Assembly: GCF_047607725.1 (NCBI RefSeq)
Contig: NZ_JBLKSS010000130.1
Location: 1 to 23,849 of the forward strand
Length of the DNA: 23,849 nt
Source: JBLKSS01 sp047607725
GTDB taxonomy: Bacteria; Pseudomonadota; Gammaproteobacteria; Enterobacterales; Enterobacteriaceae
Reading direction: 5' to 3'
This document shows positions 8,280-16,844 of the stretch, piece by piece. How positions within the stretch are numbered: the first letter of the stretch is position 1; each line of letters starts with the position of its first letter. The position numbers and the translations under genes were made by a program. The notes under the pieces were generated by a model, which worked only from the letters and a program-made list of their open reading frames with translations, made no database searches and had not been told where the DNA came from.

Positions 8280-8698
8280 AAGCCAAAGACGCTAATGGCG
8301 ATAATCCGGTCGTGCGGCTGGATAAGTGGCTGTGGGCGGCGCGTTTTTATAAAACCCGCGCGCTGGCTCGCGAAATGATTGAAGGGTGCAAAGTTCATTA
8401 CAATGGACAGCGCAGTAAACCGGGCAAAACGATGGAGCTGGGCGCGGAAATCACGCTGCGTCAAGGCAACGACGAACGTCAGGTGAGCGTACGCACCATT
8501 AGCGATCAGCGCCGCCCGGCCAGCGATGCGCAGCAGCTGTATCAGGAGACCGATGCCAGCATCGCCAAGCGGGAGAAAATGGCCGAAGCGCGCAAGCACA
8601 ATGCCCTTACAATGCCCCATCCGGACAGGCGCCCGGACAAAAAAGAACGCCGCAATCTGATTAAATTTAAATATGGCGAACCGGGTGAGGCGGAATAA
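8276..8698 (+). CDS. hslR: HslR (Hsp15), ribosome-associated heat shock protein
   Basis: Hsp15 binds free 50S subunits carrying a stalled peptidyl-tRNA and moves the tRNA so that they can be recycled. The S4-type RNA-binding motif is at the N-terminus (VRLDKWLWAARFYKTRALA, about residues 12-30, followed by VHYNGQRSKPGK). The basic C-terminal tail (PHPDRRPDKKERRNL) is also typical. At 140 residues it is slightly longer than E. coli (133) through a longer N-terminus. The start ATG overlaps the yrfG stop, and hslO follows after 33 bases. In E. coli hslR and hslO are heat-shock induced as a unit; I did not identify a sigma-32 promoter here, so transcription may come from upstream of yrfG. Confidence 0.95.
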   Translation: MKAKDANGDNPVVRLDKWLWAARFYKTRALAREMIEGCKVHYNGQRSKPGKTMELGAEITLRQGNDERQVSVRTISDQRRPASDAQQLYQETDASIAKREKMAEARKHNALTMPHPDRRPDKKERRNLIKFKYGEPGEAE

Positions 8699-8731
8699 CC
8701 CCTCCCGACGCCGCAGGCATGAGAGACCATA

Positions 8732-9610
8732 ATGACCCATCAAGACCAGTTGCACCGTTATCTTTTTGAAAAATATTCCGTCAGGGGTGAACTGGTGTCA
8801 TTACAGGAAACCTATCGGCAGGTGCTGGGCCAGCACAACTACACGCCGGCGGTGAAAACGCTGTTGGGGGAACTCCTGGTGGCGACCAGCCTGCTTACCG
8901 CCACGCTGAAGTTCACCGGCGAAATCATCGTCCAGCTGCAGGGGGATGGCCCGCTGCGTCTGGCGGTGATTAACGGCGACGATCGGCAAAATATGCGCGG
9001 GCTGGCGCGCGTCGACGGCGAAATCGCCGCTGACGCAACCCTGGCGCAAATGGTGGGCAACGGCTATCTGGTCATCACGCTGACGCCCGCCGAGGGCGAG
9101 CGGTATCAGGGGGTGGTCGGTCTGGAAGGCCCTCATCTGGCGGACTGTTTGGAAAACTACTTCCTGCAATCGGAGCAGTTGCCGACGCGGCTGTTTATCC
9201 GCACCGGCGAGCATCAGGGCCAGGTGGCCGCCGCCGGCCTGCTGCTGCAGGTATTGCCCGGCCAGGATACCCGCGCCGATGATTTTGACCATCTGGCGCA
9301 GCTCACCGCGACGGTGAAGGGCGACGAATTGTTCGCTTTGCCGGCCAACGACGTTTTATACCGCCTCTATCATCAAGATGAGGTGACGGTCTACCCGCCG
9401 CAATCGGTGCAATTCCTATGTACCTGCTCCCGTCAGCGCTGCGCCGACGCGCTGATTACCCTGGGCGAACAGGAATTGAACGACATGCTCGAGCAGGACG
9501 GCGAAATGGATATGCATTGCGATTTTTGCGGCAACCATTACCGTTTTGATGCCGACGCCATCGCGGCCCTGCAGCAGCAGGTGGCGGAAGGTCGCGCGCC
9601 GCAGGCCTAG
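8732..9610 (+). CDS. hslO: HslO (Hsp33), redox-regulated chaperone
   Basis: Hsp33 is a cytoplasmic holdase chaperone switched on by oxidation of a zinc-bound cysteine centre. All four zinc cysteines are present: CTC at residues 230 and 232, and CDFC at 263 and 266, two positions off the E. coli numbering. The length, 292 residues, equals the E. coli protein, with the usual start MTHQDQLHRYLFEKYSVRGE. Family blocks such as YTPAVKTLLGELLVATSLLT and LKFTGEIIVQLQGDGPL are intact. It lies 33 bases after hslR on the same strand and is probably co-transcribed with yrfG-hslR. There are no signs of decay. Confidence 0.96.
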   Translation: MTHQDQLHRYLFEKYSVRGELVSLQETYRQVLGQHNYTPAVKTLLGELLVATSLLTATLKFTGEIIVQLQGDGPLRLAVINGDDRQNMRGLARVDGEIAADATLAQMVGNGYLVITLTPAEGERYQGVVGLEGPHLADCLENYFLQSEQLPTRLFIRTGEHQGQVAAAGLLLQVLPGQDTRADDFDHLAQLTATVKGDELFALPANDVLYRLYHQDEVTVYPPQSVQFLCTCSRQRCADALITLGEQELNDMLEQDGEMDMHCDFCGNHYRFDADAIAALQQQVAEGRAPQA

Positions 9611-9679
9611 GATTTAACCTATTGCCCCGCCGGACGATTGCCTCTTCGGCGGCATACGTTAAGGTAATAACTTATTTTC

Positions 9680-9695
9680 CGTGCGCCCATTCACA
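9680..9695. promoter_or_regulatory. Possible CRP site upstream of pckA
   Basis: CGTGC, six bases, then TCACA resembles the CRP consensus TGTGA-N6-TCACA. The right half is perfect, the left half matches three of five, and the flanks are A/T rich. It lies about 110 bases before the pckA start. E. coli pckA is known to be catabolite-regulated, which makes a site plausible, but the match is only moderate. A TACAAT -10-like box at 9765-9770 has no good -35 partner, as would fit an activator-dependent promoter. Confidence 0.35.
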
Positions 9696-9805
9696 AAATA
9701 ACGTAAAGCCTGCCCGGTCAGGTTAATCCTTGATTCATCTCTCGGCGCGCCTACCGCTAACCCCTACAATCGCTAACGGTACTTATTGGACTAAGGAGCA
9801 GTGAC

Positions 9806-11425
9806 ATGGTAAGTGAGAGGATTACCCCGCAGCAATGGCTCAGTTATGGAATAACGGGCTGCCGCGAACTGGTGTACAACCCAGGGTACGACCAACTGTT
9901 TGCAGAAGAAACCGACCCCGCCCTCGACGGGTTTGAACGCGGTACGCTTACCCGATCGGGCGCGGTGGTGGTGGATACCGGGATTTTCACCGGCCGGTCG
10001 CCGTTCGATAAGTATCTGGTGCGTGACGCTAAGACCCGCGACACCCTGTGGTGGTCCGATCAGGGCAAAGGCGCCAATGACAATCATCCCCTTGGCCAGC
10101 AGACCTGGGATCACCTTAAAAAGCGGGTTGGCCAGCAGCTAAGCGGCAAGCGCCTGTTTGTCATTGATGCTTTCTGCGGTGCCAATGAGGATAGCAGGCT
10201 TAAGGTGCGTTTTGTCACCGAGGTGGCCTGGCAGGCGCATTTCGTAAAAAATATGTTCATCCGGCCTAGCGACGAGGAGCTGCGCGGTTTTGAACCGGAT
10301 TTTGTGGTGCTCAACGGCGCCAAATGCACCAACCCCGACTGGCGCGAACAGGGCCTGCATTCAGAAAACTTTGTCGCTTTCAATCTCACGGAAGGCATCC
10401 AGCTTATCGGCGGCACCTGGTACGGCGGCGAAATGAAAAAAGGGCTGTTCTCGGTGATGAACTACCTGCTGCCGCTGAAAGGGATCGCTTCCATGCACTG
10501 TTCGGCCAACGTCGGCGCCGATGAGGATGTCGCGCTGTTCTTCGGCCTTTCCGGCACCGGCAAAACCACGCTGTCGACCGATCCTCGCCGCCGTCTGATA
10601 GGTGATGATGAACACGGCTGGGACGACGATGGCGTATTCAATTTTGAAGGGGGATGTTACGCCAAAACCATCCGCCTTTCCCCCGAGGCCGAGCCGGAGA
10701 TTTATCAGGCGATTCGCCGTAACGCGCTGCTGGAAAATGTGGTGGTGCGGACGGACGGCAGCGTGGATTACGACGACGGCAGTAAGACCGAAAACGCCCG
10801 CGTTTCTTATCCCATCGATCATATCGAGAATATCGTCAAACCGGTCTCGCGCGCCGGACACGCGACGCGCGTCATTTTCCTGACGGCGGATGCCTTCGGC
10901 GTCTTACCGCCGGTCGCCAGCCTGTCGATGGAACAGGCGCAGTATCATTTCCTGTCCGGCTTCACCGCCAAACTGGCGGGGACCGAGCGGGGCGTGGTGG
11001 CGCCGGTGCCCACCTTCTCCGCCTGCTTTGGCGCGGCGTTTTTGTCGCTGCATCCCACCGCCTACGCCGATGTGCTGGCCAAACGCATGAACGCCGCCGG
11101 CGCCCACGCCTTTTTGGTCAATACCGGCTGGAACGGCAGCGGTAAACGGATCTCCCTGAAAGACACGCGGGCGATTATCAACGCCATTTTACGCGGTGAC
11201 ATTGACGATGCGCCGACGGCGACCCTGCCTATCTTTAATCTCACGATACCCACCGCGCTGCCGGGCGTGGACGGCGCGATCCTCGACCCGCGCGCTACTT
11301 ACGCCAACGCCGGCGAATGGCGGACCAAGGCAGAAGATCTGGCCCAGCGTTTTATCGATAATTTCGCAAAATTTACCGACACCCCTGCAGGGGCGGCGCT
11401 GGTGAGCGCTGGTCCACAGCGCTAA
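9806..11425 (+). CDS. pckA: PckA, phosphoenolpyruvate carboxykinase (ATP)
   Basis: PckA converts oxaloacetate and ATP to phosphoenolpyruvate, CO2 and ADP, the committed step of gluconeogenesis in the cytoplasm. At 539 residues it is one shorter than E. coli. Recognisable blocks are the substrate-binding GRSPFDKY near residue 65, IGGTWYGGEMKKG, the phosphate loop GLSGTGKTTLS near residue 248, the metal-binding IGDDEHGWDDDGVFNFEGG, and NTGWNG towards the C-terminus. The start ATG is preceded by AAGGAG at 9793-9798. It stands alone, converging with envZ after 115 bases in which I saw no clear terminator. It is intact, so the organism probably keeps the ability to make sugars from C4 acids or amino acids. 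Confidence 0.97.
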   Translation: MVSERITPQQWLSYGITGCRELVYNPGYDQLFAEETDPALDGFERGTLTRSGAVVVDTGIFTGRSPFDKYLVRDAKTRDTLWWSDQGKGANDNHPLGQQTWDHLKKRVGQQLSGKRLFVIDAFCGANEDSRLKVRFVTEVAWQAHFVKNMFIRPSDEELRGFEPDFVVLNGAKCTNPDWREQGLHSENFVAFNLTEGIQLIGGTWYGGEMKKGLFSVMNYLLPLKGIASMHCSANVGADEDVALFFGLSGTGKTTLSTDPRRRLIGDDEHGWDDDGVFNFEGGCYAKTIRLSPEAEPEIYQAIRRNALLENVVVRTDGSVDYDDGSKTENARVSYPIDHIENIVKPVSRAGHATRVIFLTADAFGVLPPVASLSMEQAQYHFLSGFTAKLAGTERGVVAPVPTFSACFGAAFLSLHPTAYADVLAKRMNAAGAHAFLVNTGWNGSGKRISLKDTRAIINAILRGDIDDAPTATLPIFNLTIPTALPGVDGAILDPRATYANAGEWRTKAEDLAQRFIDNFAKFTDTPAGAALVSAGPQR

Positions 11426-11540
11426 CGCTTTTTACCCCGGCGTCAAGGGCGGCGATGCCTTCTCGTCAAAGCACCGCGCTACGGCGGACCGCCTGGATGC
11501 GGCGATGCTTCTGGCCGTGACGCCGTGTAATGTCTGCCGC

Positions 11541-12923
11541 TTAGTCGGCGCTTTTGCCGGCGGCTTTGGCTTTGCTGACGCTGGCGCCTTGATCCATTGA
11601 TGCGACCGGCAGCGGTAAATAGGCGCGGATACGCAGCCCCTGCCGGACGCTGCGGCCGATTTCCAGCTTACCGGCATGGGCATCGATGATGCGCTGCACA
11701 ATGGCCAGACCGAGGCCGGTACCGCTGGTGCTGCGCGCGCTGTCGCCGCGCCCGAACGGCTGGAACAGATACTGCAGCTGATCCGGCTTAATGCCCGGAC
11801 CATCGTCCTCGACCTCAAACCAAACGCGGTTGGTTTCACGGCCGCTATTCACCTTGATCCAGCCGTTGCCGTAGCGCGCCGCGTTCACCACCATATTCAG
11901 CGCAGCCCGCTTGATGGACAGCGGGTTAACGTTAACAATCAGCTCCTCGCCGTAGATATCGGTTTCAATCACGCGCTCATAGCCGCTCTCCGCCACCACC
12001 ACTTCGGTCAGGATGCTGTTCAGATCCGCCATTTCGGTCTGCATTTCCTGGCCGGTACGCAGATAATCGATAAACTGCTCGATAATGGCGTTGCACTCTT
12101 CGATATCTTTATTGATCGACTCGGCAAGGTAACCGTCTTCCGCGCTCATCATTTCCGTCGCCAGGCGGATGCGGGTCAGCGGGGTCCGTAAATCATGGCT
12201 GACGCCGGCCATCAATAAGGTCCGATCATCCGCCAGTAGCTTGACGCCGGCGGTCATCTGATTAAAAGCACGCGTCACCAAGCGCACCTCCGAGGCGCCA
12301 TATTCCCGCAGCGGCGGCGGAATAATGCCCTTCCCCACCTGCAGCGCGGCATGTTCCAAATCCACCAGCGGTCGGTTCTGAATACGAATAAAAAGCCAAG
12401 CGCCGCCGATGGCCAATAACATAATCGCCAGGGTGTAGCGGAACAGCGGCGAGAAATCCCCTTGATGGATTTCGGTCAGCGGAATGCGTACCCAAATATC
12501 CGGCGATAACCAGGTTTTCAGCCAGACAACGGGGGAATTTTTAGTGACCTCGACGCGCACGTCGGTCGGGCCGCCCAACTGCTGCGCCATTTGCTGGCTC
12601 AGAAACTCATAATGCTGCGCCCAGCGCAAACCGCTCTCTTCCGCGGCCGGATTGGTATACAGCGAGATACCCAATTCACGGTAAATTTCGCGCCGAAACG
12701 CCGGCGGCACTTCCAGTAACGTACCGTCCTCCAGCTGCAGCCGGTCAGTCATCAACATTCTGACTTCATAAGCCAGAACCTTATTGAACTGTTGCAGACT
12801 CGGTAGAATAGCGAAATTCAGAACCACCAGATAGGTCGTTACCAGGCTGACGAACAGCAAGGTAACGATTAACAGCAGGCTGCGGGCGAAGGAACTGTGC
12901 GGAGAGATGCGCCATCGCATCAT
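11541..12923 (-). CDS. envZ: EnvZ, osmosensor histidine kinase
   Basis: EnvZ is the inner-membrane sensor kinase/phosphatase for OmpR, controlling porins and envelope genes with osmolarity and acidity. The layout matches E. coli: TM1 at about 16-46 (SLLLIVTLLFVSLVTTYLVV), a periplasmic segment, TM2 at about 159-179 (LFRYTLAIMLLAIGGAWLFI) and a HAMP region. The phospho-acceptor histidine is in SHDLRTPLTRIR (His243 by alignment). The ATP-binding boxes are NMVVNAARYGNGW, EDDGPGI and GTGLGLAIVQR. At 460 residues it is about ten longer than E. coli, through a variable lysine/alanine-rich tail. ATG at 12923 overlaps the ompR stop by four bases; a second ATG follows immediately. It is intact. Confidence 0.96.
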   Translation of the reverse strand: MMRWRISPHSSFARSLLLIVTLLFVSLVTTYLVVLNFAILPSLQQFNKVLAYEVRMLMTDRLQLEDGTLLEVPPAFRREIYRELGISLYTNPAAEESGLRWAQHYEFLSQQMAQQLGGPTDVRVEVTKNSPVVWLKTWLSPDIWVRIPLTEIHQGDFSPLFRYTLAIMLLAIGGAWLFIRIQNRPLVDLEHAALQVGKGIIPPPLREYGASEVRLVTRAFNQMTAGVKLLADDRTLLMAGVSHDLRTPLTRIRLATEMMSAEDGYLAESINKDIEECNAIIEQFIDYLRTGQEMQTEMADLNSILTEVVVAESGYERVIETDIYGEELIVNVNPLSIKRAALNMVVNAARYGNGWIKVNSGRETNRVWFEVEDDGPGIKPDQLQYLFQPFGRGDSARSTSGTGLGLAIVQRIIDAHAGKLEIGRSVRQGLRIRAYLPLPVASMDQGASVSKAKAAGKSAD

Positions 12924-13639
12924 GCTTTACTGCCGTCCGGCACAAAGACATAGCCCAGACCCCACACGGTCTGTATATAGCGCGGATGAGCCGGATCTTC
13001 TTCCACCATGCGCCGCAGACGCGAAATCTGCACATCAATGGAGCGCTCCATGGCACTATACTCGCGGCCACGCGCCAGGTTCATCAACTTATCGCGGGAC
13101 AACGGCTCGCGCGGATGGCTGACCAACGCTTTGAGCACCGCGAATTCACCGCTGGTCAGCGGCATCGGCTCATCTTCGCGAAACATCTCGCGCGTGCCGA
13201 GGTTAAGCTTGAATTTGCCAAAGGCGATAATCGCCTCTTCCTGCGACGGCGCGCCCGGCAGCTCGTTGGCCTGCCGGCGCAGTACCGCGCGGATGCGGGC
13301 CAGCAACTCGCGCGGGTTGAAGGGCTTGGGAATATAGTCATCAGCGCCGATTTCCAGACCAACGATCCGGTTCACTTCTTCCCCTTTGGCGGTAACCATA
13401 ATGATAGGCATCGGGTTGCTCTGGCTGAGCAGCCGGCGGCAGATAGACAGGCCGTCTTCACCCGGTAGCATCAGATCCAGCACCATTAAATGGAAGGATT
13501 CCCGCGTCAGCAGACGATCCATCTGCTCAGCGTTGGCGACGCTGCGTACCTGAAAGCCCTGTTCGGTCAAATAACGCTCAAGGAGCGCCCGCAGGCGCAT
13601 ATCGTCATCCACAACCAGGATTTTGTAATTCTCTTGCAT
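12920..13639 (-). CDS. ompR: OmpR, response regulator
   Basis: OmpR is the DNA-binding partner of EnvZ and regulates porin and envelope genes. The receiver domain shows the acidic pair in VVDDDMRLRALLERYL, the phosphorylated Asp55 in VLDLMLPGEDG, and the conserved Thr and Lys in VTAKGEE and YIPKPFNPRELLARIR. The C-terminal winged helix ends PRYIQTVWGLGYVFVPDGSKA. At 239 residues it equals E. coli. I chose ATG at 13639 because MQENYKILVVDDD matches the family start; the frame is open 20 codons further upstream. It is followed by envZ with an ATGA overlap. About 240 bases separate it from greB, which is read on the same strand. Confidence 0.97.
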   Translation of the reverse strand: MQENYKILVVDDDMRLRALLERYLTEQGFQVRSVANAEQMDRLLTRESFHLMVLDLMLPGEDGLSICRRLLSQSNPMPIIMVTAKGEEVNRIVGLEIGADDYIPKPFNPRELLARIRAVLRRQANELPGAPSQEEAIIAFGKFKLNLGTREMFREDEPMPLTSGEFAVLKALVSHPREPLSRDKLMNLARGREYSAMERSIDVQISRLRRMVEEDPAHPRYIQTVWGLGYVFVPDGSKA

Positions 13640-13879
13640 TGTCTCTCTCCCAAAGGCGAAACGCCCGTAAAGGATATTGTTCAAAAACCGGTGGATCACT
13701 GACAGCGATTTCAGGTGACCATTCTAAGCGAAATTGTTACAAAGCATATGAAGATGCGTAGTTATCAACACTTTCCGCGCCTGATCGACCCGATAATAAC
13801 ATCTGTCGTGCCGTCGCGAATAATAATTAACGTCCGCGCCCGCGCGCACTTTAACGGCGGCGTCACCGTTCCGCGCGCA

Positions 13880-14353
13880 TTATTCGCGGTAGGCGATGGC
13901 GGTGATATACCAGATGCGGCGCCCGCCGGGGGTCATCACCTCCGCCTCGTCATCCACCGCCTTTTTTATCAAAGCGCGCGCCATAGGCGAGTCGATAGAG
14001 ATGTAGTCCTTATGTTTGTAGATTTCATCGAGGCCGTCGATACGAAAGCGTTTTGTTTCCCCCTCCGGGCTTTCCACCTCCACCCAGGCGCCAAAAAAAA
14101 CCCGGCCCTCCTGCTGCGGGGAGTAGTCCACCACCCGCGCCTCTTTCAGCACGCGGCGCAAATAGCGCACCCGCCGGTCAATCTCGCACAGGATCTTCTT
14201 GTTATAATGGTAATCCGCATTTTCACTGCGATCCCCCAGGCTGGCGGCACAGGCCACCTTTTCGGTTATTTCCGGCCGATAGCGTTTCCACAGGTGGTCC
14301 AGCTCATCCTGCAATTCCTGGTAGCCCTGACGGGTAATTAGGTTGGTCTTCAT
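13880..14353 (-). CDS. greB: GreB, transcript cleavage factor
   Basis: GreB enters the RNA polymerase secondary channel and stimulates cleavage of backtracked RNA. The N-terminal coiled-coil tip carries the acidic residues in SLGDRSENADYHYNKK, and the C-terminal FKBP-like domain includes VDYSPQQEGRVFFGAWVEVE and RKDYISIDSP-like KDYISIDSPMARALIKK. From ATG at 14353 it is 157 residues (E. coli 158); a GTG two codons upstream is possible. Several substitutions such as KKILCEID (KKRLREID in E. coli) are harmless-looking. It is intact. It is oriented like ompR here, whereas from memory E. coli greB is divergent from ompR and reads towards yhgF. It is divergent from yhgF with a 151-base gap. Confidence 0.95.
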   Translation of the reverse strand: MKTNLITRQGYQELQDELDHLWKRYRPEITEKVACAASLGDRSENADYHYNKKILCEIDRRVRYLRRVLKEARVVDYSPQQEGRVFFGAWVEVESPEGETKRFRIDGLDEIYKHKDYISIDSPMARALIKKAVDDEAEVMTPGGRRIWYITAIAYRE

Positions 14354-14504
14354 CGTCACCTATCGTCGCAATACATCGCCAATAACGGCAATATACCATA
14401 GCGGTGCCGACGGTTAACGAACCCGGGCGGCTGGCATTTTGCCGCCGCAAACCGTATAACTGTGCAGGCCCGAGCAATCCTTATGACAAAATGAACTGTA
14501 ACGC

Positions 14505-16844
14505 ATGAATAGAGAGTCATTGAACCATCTTATCGCCGGCGAGCTGAAAGCCCGGGCGGAGCAGGTGGACGCCGCGGTGCGGCGGCTGGACGAAGGCAAC
14601 ACCGTGCCTTTTATCGCCCGTTATCGTAAAGAAGTCACTGGCGGCCTGGACGATACGCAGTTGCGTACGCTGGAAACGCGTCTGAGTTACCTGCGCGAGC
14701 TGGACGAGCGACGCCAGAGTATTCTGAAATCCATCGACGAACAGGGCAAACTGACCGAGGCTCTGTCCGCGGCAATCCAGGGGACCCTGAGCAAGACCGA
14801 GCTGGAAGATCTCTACCTGCCCTACAAGCCCAAACGCCGTACCCGCGGCCAGATAGCCATCGAGGCGGGGCTGGCGCCGCTGGCGGATAGGCTCTGGCAG
14901 GATCCGTCCACGGACCCCGATACCGCGGCGGCCGATTTCGTGAATCCCGATGCCGGCGGGGCCGACGCCAAAGCGGCCCTTGACGGCGCGCGCTATATTC
15001 TGATGGAGCGCTTTGCCGAAGATGCTGCCTTGCTGGCGAAAATTCGCGCCTATTTGTGGAAAAACGCCCATCTGGTGGCGCGGGTCGTCCCCGGCAAAGA
15101 AGAAGATGGCGCCAAATTCCGCGACTATTTCGACCACCACGAGCCGCTGTCCCAGGTGCCGTCCCATCGTGCGCTGGCCATGTTGCGCGGACGCAACGAG
15201 GGCGTGCTGCAGCTAGCGTTGAACGCCGATCCGCACACGGATGAGCCGCCGCGCGCCAGCTACTGCGAGGAAATGATTGCCGATCATTTGCAGGTGCGCT
15301 TCAACCAGGCGCCGGCAGACGGCGGGCGCAAGACGGTCATCAGTTGGACCTGGCGCATCAAAATCCTGATGCACCTGGAAACCGAATTGATGGGCAGCAT
15401 GCGTGAAAAGGCCGAGGAGGAAGCGATCCAGGTCTTCGCCCGCAACATGCATGATTTATTGATGGCGGCGCCGGCGGGATTGCGCGCCACCATGGGACTG
15501 GATCCGGGGCTGCTCACCGGCGTCAAGGTCGCGGTAGTCGACGCCACGGGCAAACTGGCGACGACGGATACCCTCTACCCGCATACCGGCCAGGCCGATA
15601 AAGCCGCGGCGGCGGTCACGGCGCTGTGTCTGAAACATCATGTCGAGCTGGTCGCCATCGGCAACGGCACCGCATCGCGCGAAACCGAGCGCTTTTATGC
15701 CGAGGTGCAAAAGCGCTATCCAGACATGAAAGGGCAAAAGGTGATTGTCAGCGAGGCCGGCGCGTCGGTCTATTCCGCCTCGGAGCTGGCGGTGCAGGAA
15801 TTCCCCGATTTGGATGTCTCGCTGCGCGGTGCGGTCTCCATCGCCCGCAGGCTGCAGGATCCGCTGGCGGAGCTGGTCAAAATCGATCCGAAATCCATCG
15901 GTGTCGGTCAATATCAGCACGATGTCAGCCAAAGCCAGCTGGCGAAAAAACTGGATACGGTGGTGGAGGGCTGCGTCAACGCCGTCGGCGTCAATTTGAA
16001 CACCGCCTCGGTGCCGCTGCTGATTCGCGTCGCCGGCCTGACGCGTATGATGGCGCAGAATATTGTCAACTGGCGCGATGAGAACGGCCGTTTCCGCGAG
16101 CGTCAACAGCTGCTGAAAGTCCCCCGTTTAGGCCCCAAGGCCTTTGAGCAATGCGCCGGCTTCCTGCGCATCAATCACGGCGACAACCCGCTTGACGCCT
16201 CTACCGTGCATCCGGAGAGTTATCCGGTGGTGGAGCGGATTTTACAGGCCACGGAGAAATCCTTAAGCGATTTGAGGGGCGATCCGGCTACGCTGCGCGG
16301 CCTGAGTCCGTCCCGCTTCACCGATGAGCGCGTCGGTTTGCCCACCGTCACCGATATCATCAAAGAGCTGGAAAAGCCGGGACGCGACCCGCGGCCCGAG
16401 TTCAAAACCGCCACCTTTGCCGACGGTGTTGAAACGCTACAGGATCTCACGCAGGGTATGGTGCTGGAGGGTACGGTAACCAACGTGACCAACTTTGGCG
16501 CCTTCGTGGATATCGGCGTACATCAGGACGGGTTGGTACATATCTCCTCCCTGTCCGATCGGTTCATCGACGATCCGCACAAAGTGGTGAAAGCCGGCGA
16601 TATTGTCAAAGTGAAAGTCATGGACGTCGACATGGCGCGCAAGCGCATCGCCTTGACCATGCGGCTCGATGAACGGCCGGGGGAAGCGCCAGCGCGCCGG
16701 GACATGGGTGAGCGCCGGCGGGACAGCGGCGCAACGGCGTCTCGTCCCCCCGCTCGCGGCGGCGGCCGCCAATCCGGTAATGCCGCGGGCGGCAACAGCG
16801 CGATGAGCGATGCGCTGGCGGCCGCGCTGGGCAAACGGCGCTGA
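14505..16844 (+). CDS. yhgF: YhgF (Tex), RNA-binding transcription accessory protein
   Basis: Tex-family proteins bind nucleic acid and act in transcription; the precise role in enterobacteria is not settled. At 779 residues (E. coli 773) it shows an N-terminal helical region (DEGNTVPFIARYRKEVTGGL), a YqgF/RNase H-like domain from about residue 328 (GLDPGLLTGVKVAVVD), helix-hairpin-helix segments around 495-530 (LNTASVPLLIRVAGLTRMMA) and an S1 RNA-binding domain at about 651-722 (GAFVDIGVHQDGLVHISSLS). It ends in a low-complexity Arg/Gly-rich tail and NSAMSDALAAALGKRR, the conserved C-terminal motif. No lesions are seen. It reads towards feoA across a 773-base gap. Confidence 0.96.
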   Translation: MNRESLNHLIAGELKARAEQVDAAVRRLDEGNTVPFIARYRKEVTGGLDDTQLRTLETRLSYLRELDERRQSILKSIDEQGKLTEALSAAIQGTLSKTELEDLYLPYKPKRRTRGQIAIEAGLAPLADRLWQDPSTDPDTAAADFVNPDAGGADAKAALDGARYILMERFAEDAALLAKIRAYLWKNAHLVARVVPGKEEDGAKFRDYFDHHEPLSQVPSHRALAMLRGRNEGVLQLALNADPHTDEPPRASYCEEMIADHLQVRFNQAPADGGRKTVISWTWRIKILMHLETELMGSMREKAEEEAIQVFARNMHDLLMAAPAGLRATMGLDPGLLTGVKVAVVDATGKLATTDTLYPHTGQADKAAAAVTALCLKHHVELVAIGNGTASRETERFYAEVQKRYPDMKGQKVIVSEAGASVYSASELAVQEFPDLDVSLRGAVSIARRLQDPLAELVKIDPKSIGVGQYQHDVSQSQLAKKLDTVVEGCVNAVGVNLNTASVPLLIRVAGLTRMMAQNIVNWRDENGRFRERQQLLKVPRLGPKAFEQCAGFLRINHGDNPLDASTVHPESYPVVERILQATEKSLSDLRGDPATLRGLSPSRFTDERVGLPTVTDIIKELEKPGRDPRPEFKTATFADGVETLQDLTQGMVLEGTVTNVTNFGAFVDIGVHQDGLVHISSLSDRFIDDPHKVVKAGDIVKVKVMDVDMARKRIALTMRLDERPGEAPARRDMGERRRDSGATASRPPARGGGRQSGNAAGGNSAMSDALAAALGKRR

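Noticed and set aside
9621..9654. Inverted repeat after hslO as a rho-independent terminator
   Set aside because: The arms pair only with a bulge (TGCCCCGCCG against CGGCGGCA), the loop is long, and no T run follows.
11426..11540. Terminator between convergent pckA and envZ
   Set aside because: Short G+C-rich inverted repeats exist but none has an adjoining T tract.
13715..14341. Plus-strand frame of 208 codons over greB
   Set aside because: It is the antisense shadow of an intact, well-conserved greB.
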